NCBI GenBank assembly: GCA_947579605.1
Contig: OX388312.1
Span: forward strand, 21,971,313 to 22,035,312
Length of the DNA: 64,000 nucleotides
DNA from: Athripsodes cinereus
Taxonomy: Eukaryota > Arthropoda > Insecta > Trichoptera > Leptoceridae
Direction: 5' to 3'
Made by a program: the position numbers and the translations under genes. How positions within the stretch are numbered: position 1 is the stretch's first letter; the number at the start of each line of letters is the position of its first letter. Of the stretch, positions 36,601 to 48,080 are shown in pieces. The notes under the pieces are model-generated. The model saw only the letters and a list, made by a program, of their open reading frames with translations. It did no database searches and was not told the DNA's origin.

Positions 36601-36855
36601 TTTGTAGTTTGAAAGAAAAATTATGTGGAGTAAAGTAACTGTTTGAAATTTTCCGGGTTGCGTAGTATAAAATAATATGACATTTCAAACTAGATGGACA
36701 ATATAACGAGAATCTGATGTAGCATAAATAAATAGAAAACTTTACCAAACTTTACTATAGCTAGTCATGTTGTTTGTAGCTTGAACATGCTGTTTATTAT
36801 GAATCCAATTATTTACCAATATTTTTTTGTATGTATGGGAAATGGTAAGTCATCT
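33615..36855. other. AT-rich DNA, one palindrome, otherwise nothing recognised
   Basis: Minus-strand frames of 63-90 codons at 33625-33819, 34379-34570 and 35903-36175 are AT-biased without motifs. A somewhat GC-richer patch near 36025-36055 (ggccggatgacgtcgctctg) is unexplained. Confidence 0.45.
35649..35709. repeat. 61-bp imperfect palindrome
   Basis: Left arm tatttctaataagaaaaatg and right arm atttatcttattagaaata pair with about three mismatches over 29 bp. It is AT-only in character and may be chance-derived, but it is longer than most hairpins in this background. Confidence 0.6.
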
Positions 36856-36925
36856 TATAACGCTCCTATCGGGAGCACAGAACAAACAATTGGCACAGAG
36901 ACGCTCCGAATATAGAAGAGTAGAT
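36856..36925. repeat. Head-to-head junction of two LINE 3'-end fragments
   Basis: The string acgctcctatcgggagcaca is the minus-sense end of the LINE family at 63366-63580. About 15 bp later attggcacagagacgctccg is a plus-sense piece of the same family. The two opposite pieces are joined in 70 bp, so a rearrangement or two nested insertions must have occurred. Confidence 0.6.
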
Positions 36926-38821
36926 AATTTCTAAACATTTCGATATTTTCTCGTGATTTTTTTTTTAAATCATCCACCCTACTGTACACTAATGGGACTT
37001 TCTTATGAGGCTAAAAACCATACGTGTGTTGAACAACTAATGTAACGAATCTTTACTAAATGTAATTATTATGACGACATCGCATCAATTTTCCTTACAC
37101 GGTGGGCGTGAAATGTAAGACAATTGGAATGTTAGTTGCTCGTAATTTTAAAAATTGTTTTTGAGCTCAACCAAATTCCAGCTTTTTGGCTTGTATGGAA
37201 TATACGCTACAGTTACAAACAAATTATAAATGTTCTAAAAATACATCAATCCAGAGAGATTGTGTGCCAATTGAGTTCTATCTGAAAACTGAATCAGTTT
37301 CTACGATTCAAATAATCAACGCTTTATATTTGATGCTATAGGAATGGCGTGTTATGAAAGAGTTTGATTCAGAAAATCAGAAAGCTTATGTATGGTAAAC
37401 TATTGAGTGCATCACTTCAAAAAATTTCATCCTACGTATAACCTTACTCAAACTTTGTATGATATTGAAAAAGCGGCTTCGAAGAAAATAACTTAAATTT
37501 TATACTTCAACGCCTAATATGGCGTCATAATCCGACACGGCGGCGTAATGATGCGAAGTTCCATTGTATGTAATATGTAGCTACTTAGAATACCACGTTA
37601 CCTTCACCCACCTACTTCATACTTTTATTCTTGTAATAATACCTATTTAAATTTTCTTACACGGTATAATAAATATATGTCTGTATATTATACATAGTAG
37701 TTCAACCTACATGGTGAAAGAATAATGGCTGGTTCTAATATTTTGAATACGCGGATGTTCTGAATGATAGCGGTAATGTGCTTTTAAGATGACTTTTATG
37801 CTTGCTGATGTCTCTGTCGCTGTAAACACATCAAAACCTCTCCTACTTTATAATATCCCCCTCCCTTTTATTCAAGCTTTAAACACTATTCACTACAATA
37901 CATATACAGGGTGCTCATTTTTAAAATATTTCTTTCTTATCATTCGACCGCTTCCTGATGAGAAAATAAGAAAAAAATATGGAGAGAGTTGAATATTGAG
38001 TGTTTTTATTCAATTTTTAAGACATTTAAAATATGTCTACGTTGAATAAAGTATTGAAATAAAATTAAAAAAAATCAATGTTTTTCTAACAAAAGACTGA
38101 TAACTTCATGTTTAAAGTTCATCGAGTAATAATTTAAATTCTCTGTCCACTCATAAAATAAGTATATTTCGTAAATGGACATCCTGTATAAATTCTTCTT
38201 AATGGGTTCAAGGATCTCCATTTTATGTCTAAACCAAAAAGTGTGTTCAACGTGTTTATTGAAAATTCCACAAATAAAAAGAAGTGAATTAAAGGAATTT
38301 CTATTTGGTATGAAAAACCTCAAAGATTCTTTATTTCTGAATACAATAATTTATTTAGTCTTGTCAAAACAAAATTTCTTTTGTATATTTAGAATATTCT
38401 CTAAAATCATCAAAGCATTCTTGTTTTTTTTTTCATAATAAAGAAGCATATTTTCCCATCTTGAAAGTTTTCTAAGGAGAAGATAATAATTATTTAAAAT
38501 TTAATATTTGGTTATTAAAGGGAGTATTTACTTAACAACAGGCTAATTTTGATTTTAGTTTCAATAGTTTAATAAGGATAATTGTTTTTCAAGTGTTAAA
38601 TTACTTTCAAACTAATTAAAAATTACAAATTTAAAAACAAATGAACTAGTGGATAAAATTTGTGACAATAATAATAATACCTACAATTAGAACTCACATA
38701 ATTGTTTCATATTTCAAATTTGTGACAGTTAGAAATACATTAATTATTTTTAATAGTTAAATTAAATTCATAAAATATATTAAAATTTGATAAATAACAA
38801 AAATTAAATTTAAAAAAAACT
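36926..38821. other. AT-rich DNA, nothing recognised
   Basis: Overlapping frames on opposite strands near 38075-38438 (82 and 87 codons) have no domain. No repeat relationship to the rest of the window is seen. Confidence 0.45.
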
Positions 38822-38890
38822 GAAAATGCGCCCTTGCGGTGGTTTGTACCACAAAACGGCGCTCAATAAATTGTCCAGATTATTATTATT
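38822..38890 (+). repeat. CR1/L2-like LINE 3' tail, tail-only copy
   Basis: The stem-loop at 38828-38862 (outer arms gcgccc and ggcgc, inner stem gtggt / accac) is followed by aataaattgtccag and an (ATT)n tail. It corresponds to the 3' end of the large element at 55403-57664. Only the last 70 bp were inserted, or a SINE with a borrowed tail is involved. Confidence 0.7.
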
Positions 38891-40308
38891 ATAAACCTAC
38901 GTAAATTAAAATAAAATTATAATTGTATTACTATTTATAACTTTTGCACACATTATCTACTGAAGGTGATGTATTTATTTTAAGACTTAAATAAGCTTAA
39001 AAATTCAAATTGTTATTAAGCTTCCAATTTTTCTGTTTAGAGGCGTTTAAGTTACTTTAAATTGTTTCATATTAAAACTAAATAAAAACCTGTATTATTA
39101 AAGCCCAATGATTATGCGTATTCAGGAGTACTTTTTCAAGTTGGAAGGAAACTGTGTCCATGTAGGAGTTTAGGAAAGCCATTCTGTTGATATATATATA
39201 ATTACTGTTCAATTATGTAAACCTTCTAATTTAAAAATATTTTTTTGTAAGTGTGATTCAAGAATTTGTAAGTTTAATTTAAATACCTACTTTTCAAGTA
39301 CCAAATGATCATGGTTAAAGCATGATCATGAATTTCACTGTTTTTTGGCAACTTGCACGAAATAACAATAAATTTATATAACGAAACCATGTTACTAGTT
39401 TTCATACTAGCTACATGTGATAGAATTTGATATCAAAAATCCTTGCTCACGATTTGTATCATTAACCTGTCTAGAAACTTATTTGTTATTGAGGAAGAAA
39501 ATCCTTAAAATACGCGTGTTTAAGTTAGTTATTATCACAGACTTGTATGGCAGTATTAACCTTTAAATTACCGTGTTCAAAACAAAACATACGGCCCCAT
39601 GTGGTAAATTCAGTTTACCGCTAACTTTATCTATAAATATCAAGCTTATGGCTTGATGAATCAAAATTTAATTTATGTCATCTTGTAGAGAATTTCATTA
39701 GGAATCGATCGATATCTATAACATACATGGATTATGTGAAAAACATATCATTATCAGCTTTTTTCTGGAACCATGCGTTTCCGACATAGAATGATGAGAC
39801 AGCAACCGCTAAATGTGAGCCTGTCTCGTCCTGTCGAGACATAACGACGTATTGTACCTACTTGCAGTAGTATGCACGGGTCGTGTTCACACTTGTTATA
39901 CAGCGTGTATAATAATTTATTTGATTTTGTAAAACAATTCATATACTCTTTTTTCGTGGTTCATATTCCAAATCACTATTAGAATCACTATTTTCTAAGT
40001 ATTTTTCAATATCTGCATCAGTTAGGTTTCTTCCAGTCATTGTTATTAGTATTCAATTGGTATATAGGTAAGTTCTTGATTTCTATTTTTCAACTTTCAC
40101 TTTGATTTCTACTCAACTAATATTATGCATTATTGGAAGAAGAACTAATATTATACTACGAATTATTACAACTATGTAACGAATTATTTTTGTAAACACT
40201 AACTATAATTTTAACAAAAAATAGAGAACATTAAAAACTGACACTCAACTGCGTGAAAAATGAAAATACAGTATATTGTTATTTTTGAGGTATGAGGGAT
40301 AGAAACTT
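38891..40308. other. AT-rich DNA, nothing recognised
   Basis: No frame or repeat is supported. A small patch near 39780-39860 is slightly GC-richer. Confidence 0.45.
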
Positions 40309-40340
40309 TACAAAACGGCGCTATATAAATTGTTGAATTT
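40309..40340 (+). repeat. CR1/L2-like 3' tail fragment
   Basis: tttacaaaacggcgctatat followed by aaattgttg matches the last part of the tail at 38850-38878. It abuts, in opposite orientation, the RT remnant to its right, so two LINE 3' ends meet here. Confidence 0.5.
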
Positions 40341-40647
40341 GATCCACGTGGTCAAGCAATGTAGTTCTTGGACGTCCGCGCTTTCTCATACCCTCTCTAT
40401 CAGATAAATACACCCTCTTCGTCAATCTAACACCATCAACTCGCTCCACATGACCAAACCATCTCAATTTATTTACACGCATTCTTTCCACAACACTCCT
40501 CTTGCATCCACTCATTCTTCTAATACCCTCATTTCCTACTCTATCACTCAATGTTTTACCTACCATTCTTCTCAGTGATCGCATCTCCACTGCATTTATT
40601 CCACTCTCGTCCTTCTTCAGCCATGTCCAAGTTTCGCTTGCATACAT
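40321..40647 (-). pseudogene. LINE RT C-terminal domain remnant
   Basis: The 108-codon frame begins inside the domain: MYASETWTW at residues 1-9 corresponds to the family's YGSETW motif, which follows the RT palm and thumb. Then come NAVEMRSLRRM (19-29), a DRVGNEGIRR segment, LRWFGHVER (61-69) and MRKRGRPRT (86-94). These motifs in this order are typical of insect non-LTR retrotransposons. The catalytic YADD region is absent and the copy is dead. A more decayed copy lies on the plus strand at 4508-4740. Confidence 0.8.
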
Positions 40648-43118
40648 GTATGTATGTATACAACGTAGATTCTGTTACCAGGATTCCAATAAAATAACAA
40701 TAACGGTGATATTCACTGTACAGCAATAAAATTGACGGTTTATTATTTAACTGCAAATATGAAACATATACGAGACACTCTGTACAAACCAAGGAATATG
40801 ATTATGGCAATAAGATCTCAACATAATTATAACTTTGTGATATAGGTATAGTGTATAGTAAAAAGACTTTTAGTAAAATTTATATTATTTATATAATGCT
40901 CAACGCAACAAGTGCGTATAAATAATTGATCCTTTTGATAAAGTGTTAATATTTTCATAGTTTTAAGTAATATTATTACGTTTCGTGTTGCTTTGCCATC
41001 TACCAAGGGGGTATCATTTTACGTAAGACAAAAGGCACTTAGCCAAACATATAATATGTTCAAAACAATGAGAATTTGTCACTTTTGATAAAGTTGTAAA
41101 TATTAGCAATTCAAATTCTACCTTAACACGGATGAAAGTAAGGACAGTCTTTCAAAAATATTTTTTTTTGGGATGAAGAAAGAAATTTTTTGCATTTTTT
41201 TTAATTGAGAAGTATTGAGAACACTTCAATGGAGGATTACAATTTTTTTGAAAATATTGGGATGCATAGGTTTTGAGAAAATCTACTTTAAATTGGCAGT
41301 GGAAACTCAATTTACCACGTGGTTACGTGAGGGTTAATAATTAAATGCGAGTCACATAAGCTTATAATTATTTGGGTCACATATACTAAATCAGTTGGGT
41401 GAATTTGTACTAGGAGAACACCTACATTATTTGTATCCTAGGTATGAATACACAATATGGTAAATTAATTATTTGAATACGGAGGATATTCAAAGTATAA
41501 TTATATGAGCATACAATGCGTGTATACTACATAGAAGGTACCTACCAGGACATGTTGTATTTCATTATTGTAGAACAAAGTGTCTTTGTAAAGGGGTGTT
41601 AATTTGCTACACGTGCTCCATGCGTGTTTTTAGATTGCCGTACATCCGAAAGTTTGATAATATTATACAAACCATATTATTATTATTCGTAATGCATATT
41701 ATTTTATGCTTTTATAATGCACATTACATTATTATTTCTGTGCTCAATATAGAGTTTACCCGAGAATTAATTTTATCTCACTCTGTTCTTTGAAATCGAA
41801 TGCTTAGTTAATGTCTGGTAGGTATTATTAGATAATAAATTATTTTTGTTAACAAAATACCTAAGAATACTAAAATTGTATTTATTTATACTGTAAACAG
41901 CCTATCCTTGAAGCTTTAAATAAAAAATAGGGTTTTGTTTAACATTTTAACAAATTTTGAAACTTTTTTGTTGATTTTTCACTGGTTATGTCTTCTTTTT
42001 GTGAAAAAATGGTATACATTGAAAAGGTGTTTCTGACATTTAAAAAAATAAAGGTACTTCCTTTCCTTTTTTATTTTTATGTTTCAACATTTTGTTTTTG
42101 CCATGTCACATTTCTGGTTCCGCAGAAATAATAATTTCAGATTACAGCTGTTCCAAAGATATTCTCGTAGAAAGAATAACAATATAATAGGAATAATATT
42201 TCTACGAAATAAATCCATTGGTGAATTCAAGCGCAGTGATCTCTCTCGTCTTGTGAGTTATGTTTCCTATTCCTTACTTTCCTCTAGCAATGTATTAGGA
42301 ATATAATACATAATAATATGCCTACATAGGTATCTACAATATTCTTACTTTTAGTACTATAGTATATCTATGTATGTATGGCGTTGACACGCGGATTCAT
42401 CCCAACCTTAGTGACTGTGAAATACGGCAAAGAGAAATATGGATATTTCGTTCAGGAGAAGGGACCAAATACATAACTACACACAGACGGGGAAACTCAA
42501 GCTACCGATATTCCACTTTTATCTCGTGTTTTCGATATTCCTTTAAATGTTTCTACAACTTTATGCGTAAATCTCAAATCATTTTTTTCCATAAAGCTTT
42601 TAAGTTTTAAAAGTTGTTAAACTATGATAACTTCCATATGTCATGAAGAATAGCGCACCGTATGTAATCTTTTACAAACTTTAAGCATTTTAGGTAAATT
42701 AAGAAAAAGTTTTTAAAGCTTGGTAAAAAATAGCCTTTGTCATAAATTAACTTTTAAATAAGTAATGAAGGTTGATATTAAAATTTTACTAAATAACTTA
42801 AATATGTTTAAGCAGCATTATAAATTTAGAATGTAAAAAGCACGTACAAGGCACAGTGTAATCAATGTCATGGAATGAGGTAAAACATTCTATTTATCCA
42901 AGGAATGCTTTCTGAAATTAAATAATTAGCAAATCAAATTGAAAATATTTATTGATTTATCTGCTCTCTCTTTTACTAAGACGAACATCAAATAAAGAAA
43001 AATTGGGAAGAGTTGTCCCATGATAGAAAACTTATTATTTTTAGTTCAGAACGGGGCATTGTCTCAATACTGGGCTACCTGGTGAGATTGCAGCAATATA
43101 AATATTACTATTGCTACT
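40648..43118. other. AT-rich DNA, nothing recognised
   Basis: Small frames at 41596-41793, 42079-42306 and 42374-42610 have no recognisable domain, although the last has a more balanced composition. No repeat relation was seen. Confidence 0.45.
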
Positions 43119-43380
43119 AGTACCTACTACTATACCATCACGGCATATGCCACAAGTGGAGTAGCTAGTTGTCCAGCTGCATATTATAATAAACATGAAA
43201 ACCGTGCCAATATAAAATCAAGACATTCAGGATGCGTGCCAAACCTCATCGCTGAATTAAGGATGCAAAGGTCTTAATTATTTTCGAACACCTGCCTTTT
43301 ACAGGACACTCGAAAATAAACGGAGAAGAGTGGGAAACCAATTCTTTATCGGGTGCTCCGCCGGATGAATATATTGTCTA
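43119..43380 (+). repeat. CCATCACGGCAT repeat family, long copy
   Basis: From ctactactataccatcacgg it runs through ccacaagtggagtagctagt, aggatgcgtgccaaacctca and tttcgaacacctgccttt to accaattctttatcgggtgc and tccgccgg. The same order of blocks recurs at 47845-48080, with the second half alone at 52040-52140. There is no polymerase III box, terminal repeat or RT motif, so the nature of the family is open. Blocks in order across copies show it is one element of about 260 bp. Confidence 0.7.
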
Positions 43381-43436
43381 AAGTTTTAAACATGATTTTT
43401 TTTTTTGAATAAATAAACTCTCATCCGCAATATATT

Positions 43437-43530
43437 TTTTGACACGGGGAGGAAAACTTGCATGTTTATTACAGCTGGTCTACTGGCTACCCTACTTGTA
43501 AGACATGCCATGATGGTATTGTAGTAGTGG
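43437..43530 (-). repeat. CCATCACGGCAT repeat family, partial copy
   Basis: On the plus strand gacacggggaggaaaacttg, tttattacagctggtctact and atgccatgatggtattgtag are the inverse of the first half of the family. It lies only about 60 bp from the long copy and in opposite orientation, so the pair could fold back. Confidence 0.6.
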
Positions 43531-44080
43531 TTGCAAATATATTTGAAATTTAAAAAATGTACCTACTCCAGTTACTATAATCTTAAAAACATATATTTTT
43601 TATTTGCGGATATTTTAGACAAAATTATAACGACACCAATCGTTTATAAAACTTCAAATGCACCTTAACATTTTTTTTTCTTTTTGTAAACACAATGTAT
43701 GAAATATTAAACTTTTTAAATACCAATTAAAAGTCTTCTCAAAGTTAATACTTTAATTCACACCTTTGTCAAGACCACCCAGCTGGTTGCCATTTATTCA
43801 ATTATTCTAATAGAAATATAAATAATAACTGGATTCATTACTTTTAATTAAATGATAAAAGCCTAGCTAGCAGAGTGTGAAGCCTAGTATATTAACTGGA
43901 ACCCCATTGGCTTCACTGGGAGTATCTCGATGCATTTATTATTTATTCTAATTCTATTCTCGACCTATATTTGCACCTTCTAACTTTTAGTATATATGTA
44001 GGTATAACCTCACTGTTTCATCGCATTTAACTTAGTCATAGCATATTATATTACGTAGTGGTACACACAGACCAATATGT
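43531..44080. other. AT-rich DNA, nothing recognised
   Basis: No feature is supported between the repeat copy and the inverted LINE segment. Confidence 0.45.
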
Positions 44081-45223
44081 ATGTAAAGAAAACCACCTAC
44101 CTACTCATAGGAGTGATTTTCTTAAATTTATTTATTTGAATTTAGAATTATTTTTTGATAGTTGGTGAAGTAATTTTGTTTTTATTTTGTGTTAGTTTTG
44201 ATAGGCCTGAAATAAAGACTTCTAATGTTGTTTTTTTGATAAATTTCAGGTAATTGTCTTATTATTGTTTATTTTATGTTTATTATTGTTTATTTACTTT
44301 CCTTAATTTAAATATTATGTTTTTAATAAAAAATTTGATAAATTTCAGAAAAACTCAGATTGCTTTATTTCAAGAATAAATTATCATTGTAAAACAACAT
44401 TTAAAGTATTTTTATTTTTTATTTTTTTTTATTTATTTATTATTCCAATAGAGCATACAAAATTAACATAAAAAACAATATAATGGAATATATTGCCCCA
44501 CTAGATTAAAATCTGTTCTGGGGCAATACTAGAAAAAAATACAAATATCAAAATACAATTTTTCAAATATGACTTAAAATACAATTCTTTTATGTAAACT
44601 TGAATAAGAGTTAAAATAATTCAAAATACATAATGAAATAGCATGTCATACGTCAAGTCATTTAGAATGTGCAAATAAGATTAATGTAAGAGTAAGTCAG
44701 TTATTGTATTATGTTCGTCAGGTCTCTCTCAGACTCCCTTCTTCCCCTGTCCATGAGCCAATTCGTCACCAATTTGTTTAAGTTTTTCCCACTTGGGGAA
44801 ATAAATTTAGCAATATTTGGGATTATTCGATTATACATTCTTGGCCCAAGGAAGGTGAGGAATCTCTGAGCAAAAGTCGTATGTGTAATAATTGGTTGCA
44901 ATAGTCTTCCATTTCGTGTATTTGCTGAAAGCATGTGTTGTGGCATGTATGGAGTTGGATTTAGGTGTATGTGTTTAGTTATCGTATGTCCAGTACAGAA
45001 AATTCTTTGAAAAGTCTATCAGATGAGTATCTATACGGTTTCCGGCAGATTACCCTAATGAGAGACTTCTGTGCAATTACAGCAGCATTTATTTCAGGTC
45101 TTTCAAAACTAAGACAAAATAAAAACAAAATTACTTTACTAACTGTCAAAAAAAAAATCTAAATTCAAATAAATAAATTTAAGAAAATCAATCCTATTAG
45201 TAGGTAAGTGGTTTTCTTTACAT
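44081..45223 (-). mobile_element. Rearranged CR1/Daphne-like LINE with inverted 5' end
   Basis: Segments 44081-44217 and 45088-45223 are inverted copies of about 136 bp with roughly 15% difference. The right one continues on the minus strand into an RT C-terminal frame and 3' UTR that ends near 44417 in a (AAATA)-type tail. The left one points the opposite way and repeats the 5' part of the same fragment. Between 44218 and 44416 is AT-rich filler. Either two copies inserted face to face, or one insertion underwent 5' inversion followed by duplication. Confidence 0.7.
44701..45110 (-). pseudogene. RT C-terminal relic, CR1/Daphne-like
   Basis: Reading down the minus strand from 45110, LSFERPEINAAVIAQKSLIR is followed by VICRKPYRYSSDRLFKEF and SVLDIR, then a stop where a Gln is expected. 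After a frameshift the second part begins (81-codon frame at 44701-44946). It contains SANTRNGRLLQP, FAQRFLTFLGPRMYNRIIP and a long basic tail. The series QK-ALR-I-YR..T..LFK followed by NTRN...F.Y.GP..YN.LP is the C-terminal end of CR1-group LINEs. The 3' UTR holds a hairpin built on attgcccc / ggggcaat (44495-44530). Confidence 0.75.
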
Positions 45224-47637
45224 GTATACAGTATAAATATATCCGTTTTTTGCAAAGTGTGTACATAATCATATTTTGTACGGGTACACATTACATAATA
45301 TTACACACATACAATATCGTATCTTCACAAATCGGAAATGTAAAACGTTTATTCCGATTTCGTTCAAAGGAGACGAGACGATATACAGTGATTCAAAAGG
45401 TAAAGGTATTGGTATTTTCATGTGTATAACATAATATGATTCTTATGTGTAATGAAAACAGTTCTATGAATCTAGAATATTGAATACCATTTGTCGTGGA
45501 AGTTTATTTATTTATTTATTTTTTATATTTTCAAGAGTCAGAGAGTTATAATAAACAGGAAATTTACCAATTTTCTCATTAATTATTTCAATGTAAATAG
45601 GAAAAATACTTTAAAAAAAATATCTGGATTTTTGGGTGAAATGTTGATTTAATATGAAAGCAGAGTTAATCTGTTAAGTGAATCTTTCATTGCCAAAAAA
45701 TAGTTCAAATAAAATAATGACATCCAATATCTATCTAGAATAGTATGAAAGATTCAGGATCATAAGAGACATAAGATTTTTGATATTAATGTCTGTCATT
45801 TACAAAAGGAATAATAAAGAACATAAATTGTATTTTTTTTCAATTTCAGGGAGTTATATTTATGATCGCTACCAAAAATACTTTAATTTCTTGTAAAATA
45901 CAGAATCGATTTTCTGACGTAAATTTCTCTATCTTCTGTCTGTGAATTGACAATAAATTTGTTAATGAAATGTAAAAAGCACTTTATGTCCGATCTTATA
46001 TCTTTTGCAGGGTCTACCATTGTCTAAATTAGTAATACATTAGTTTTAACCTTAAAGATTTATATTGATCATTCAATATATTTCCTGAAAATCATTTTAA
46101 CTTATCAAACCAGAAAACCATTACAAGCTAAATGTACTTCAAAATGAAATATTTCATGTAGGTATTTGTTCTTGTAGCGTTCTTTTAAAATAGTTTTAAA
46201 TTGTAGGTAGGAAAATATGTATAAAGCATACCGTAAAAGCAATATTAAACTTCATGAATATTTTTAATATCATAATCTAGAAATGTCAACGGCAGATTGC
46301 GGAACCCTTTCCATTTCAGATTTTATTTAAATTCAATTTTATAATCTTGTTTGAAAACTGTGTATTTGGGTATTTTATAGATATCAGAGTACAAGTAAAT
46401 AGCTTATATTATTATTGAAAGTCAATACAACATACTGAATTTCATATATTGTTTTCCGAAAAAGTTGTAGGGTTCGTTCATCTTATTATTTTACACATAA
46501 AATTTGTTGACTTTCTGTATCGAGAGGGATGTAAAATTGACGATGTCATCAATCTGTGACGTAGATCGTAAAATATTACGAGATTTTGTTTTTGTTTGAG
46601 CGATGTTACGATCTTTCACAGAACTATTTGAATTTCTAGCAGTATTGCTGGTTCATACATTCTGGGGAGGATTGCACTTAAAATGCTTGTCCATCTTTAA
46701 CCTTTAACATTCTCTTTATAATCGCGGATAGAAAATAAACCTTTTTTTATTCAGAACGAATTGACACCAATATTGATTCAGGTTCATCTTTTCATGGTAT
46801 TCGAAATGACTGAAAGAAAATCGAACGTTAGAAACCTCGTTGAGTTATTGAAATAAAGATAGCGGTAATATTAAGCATCTTAATAATAATAAAATAAAAT
46901 AATTAGTACTCGTATTGTGTACTACGTATGTTAAACGTCAACATGCTCGGAAAGCATATTTTTTTTACTTCTAACATAACAAAAATTAAAGTTTCATGTA
47001 CAATACTACAAATATAAGTTATAAATTTCCAAATCACATTGCATGGAAGGAAGCCGAAGACATTCACTTCATAAATCAGTAAATATGAAAAATGCAAAAG
47101 GAAATATTAATTCTTTCTGTTTTATTGCTACTACAACAAAAATATTTTGAATAACATTTTCGTGTAAAGTTGAACATTTGGATGATTCTTTAGAGGTTAT
47201 ACTCGTATTAAAAATCGATTTAAAATTTACACATACCAAAATGGTAACAAGAGAGATTTTGAATTTGGCGAAGAAGTTTGTCCATTCCTCAGCACTTTGT
47301 TCTCAATTGAAGCATTTTGATTACAATAATCCAATTTAATAAAAGTCATAATTTGATGCATCGACTTAAAGTTAATTTTTTGTTTAATTCATTCTTGACT
47401 GCACACTGATTTTACACAATTCTATAAAACATAATCATTAAAATAAAATACAATCAATATGTAAAGGTCAATTTTGCCGCAATAGTGCGATCACTTAAAT
47501 AACAAAAAAAAATATTTTCGATATTAAAAATTATTTGACCTCATGTTTGTAGATTCTTTGAAAATTGGAATGAGTCGTTATATAAAATATATAATTTATG
47601 AAGTCTAAAAAAAAAACATGCAATAGAATCAAACATT
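45224..47637. other. AT-rich DNA, nothing recognised
   Basis: The frames at 45208-45429 and 46903-47097 show no domain. No repeat shared with the rest of the window was found. Confidence 0.45.
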
Positions 47638-47784
47638 TGGTTGTTGTTTTTCGGGTAGGCCATGTCTGTTTGTGGTGTACTGACAGTTCTGCGCACATGC
47701 TGGCGCCATCTTCAAGGAATGAATGAGTAATGAGAGTGAGTGTGTACTAAAACTAGACATGACATACCCGATAAACAGCAACCA
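47638..47784. mobile_element. MITE candidate with 30-bp terminal inverted repeats
   Basis: The ends tggttgttgtttttcgggta (left) and tacccgataaacagcaacca (right) pair over about 30 bp with four or five mismatches. They enclose a 90-bp non-coding centre with gcgcacatgctggcgccatc. At 147 bp, without coding capacity, it has the form of a miniature inverted-repeat transposable element. No convincing target duplication could be assigned, and no second copy is in the window. Confidence 0.6.
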
Positions 47785-47844
47785 GCTATAGAAGATCGCT
47801 ATGAAAACCTTTAATCCATTACAATTTAATATACTACTGCTCCC

Positions 47845-48080
47845 ACTACTACACCATCACGGCATATCCCATTAGAGAGGTTGAACGTAGTAAACATGTA
47901 AGCCATCTTCCCTGTACCAACAAAAAAATGGATTTCAGGATGGGTGGCAAACCTCATTACTGAATTTAAGATATAAAATATCTTTATTTTTTCGAACACC
48001 TTCCTTTTAAAGGATACTCAAAAACTTAGGTCAAGAGTGAGAGACCAATTGTCTGCCGGGTGCTCCACGGCTTGATATCT
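47845..48080 (+). repeat. CCATCACGGCAT repeat family, long copy
   Basis: The blocks actactacaccatcacggca, ggatgggtggcaaacctcat, ttcgaacaccttccttttaa, gagaccaattgtctgccggg and tgctccacgg follow in the same order as at 43119-43380, with many substitutions. A related but weaker inverse fragment lies at about 48430-48480. Confidence 0.65.
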
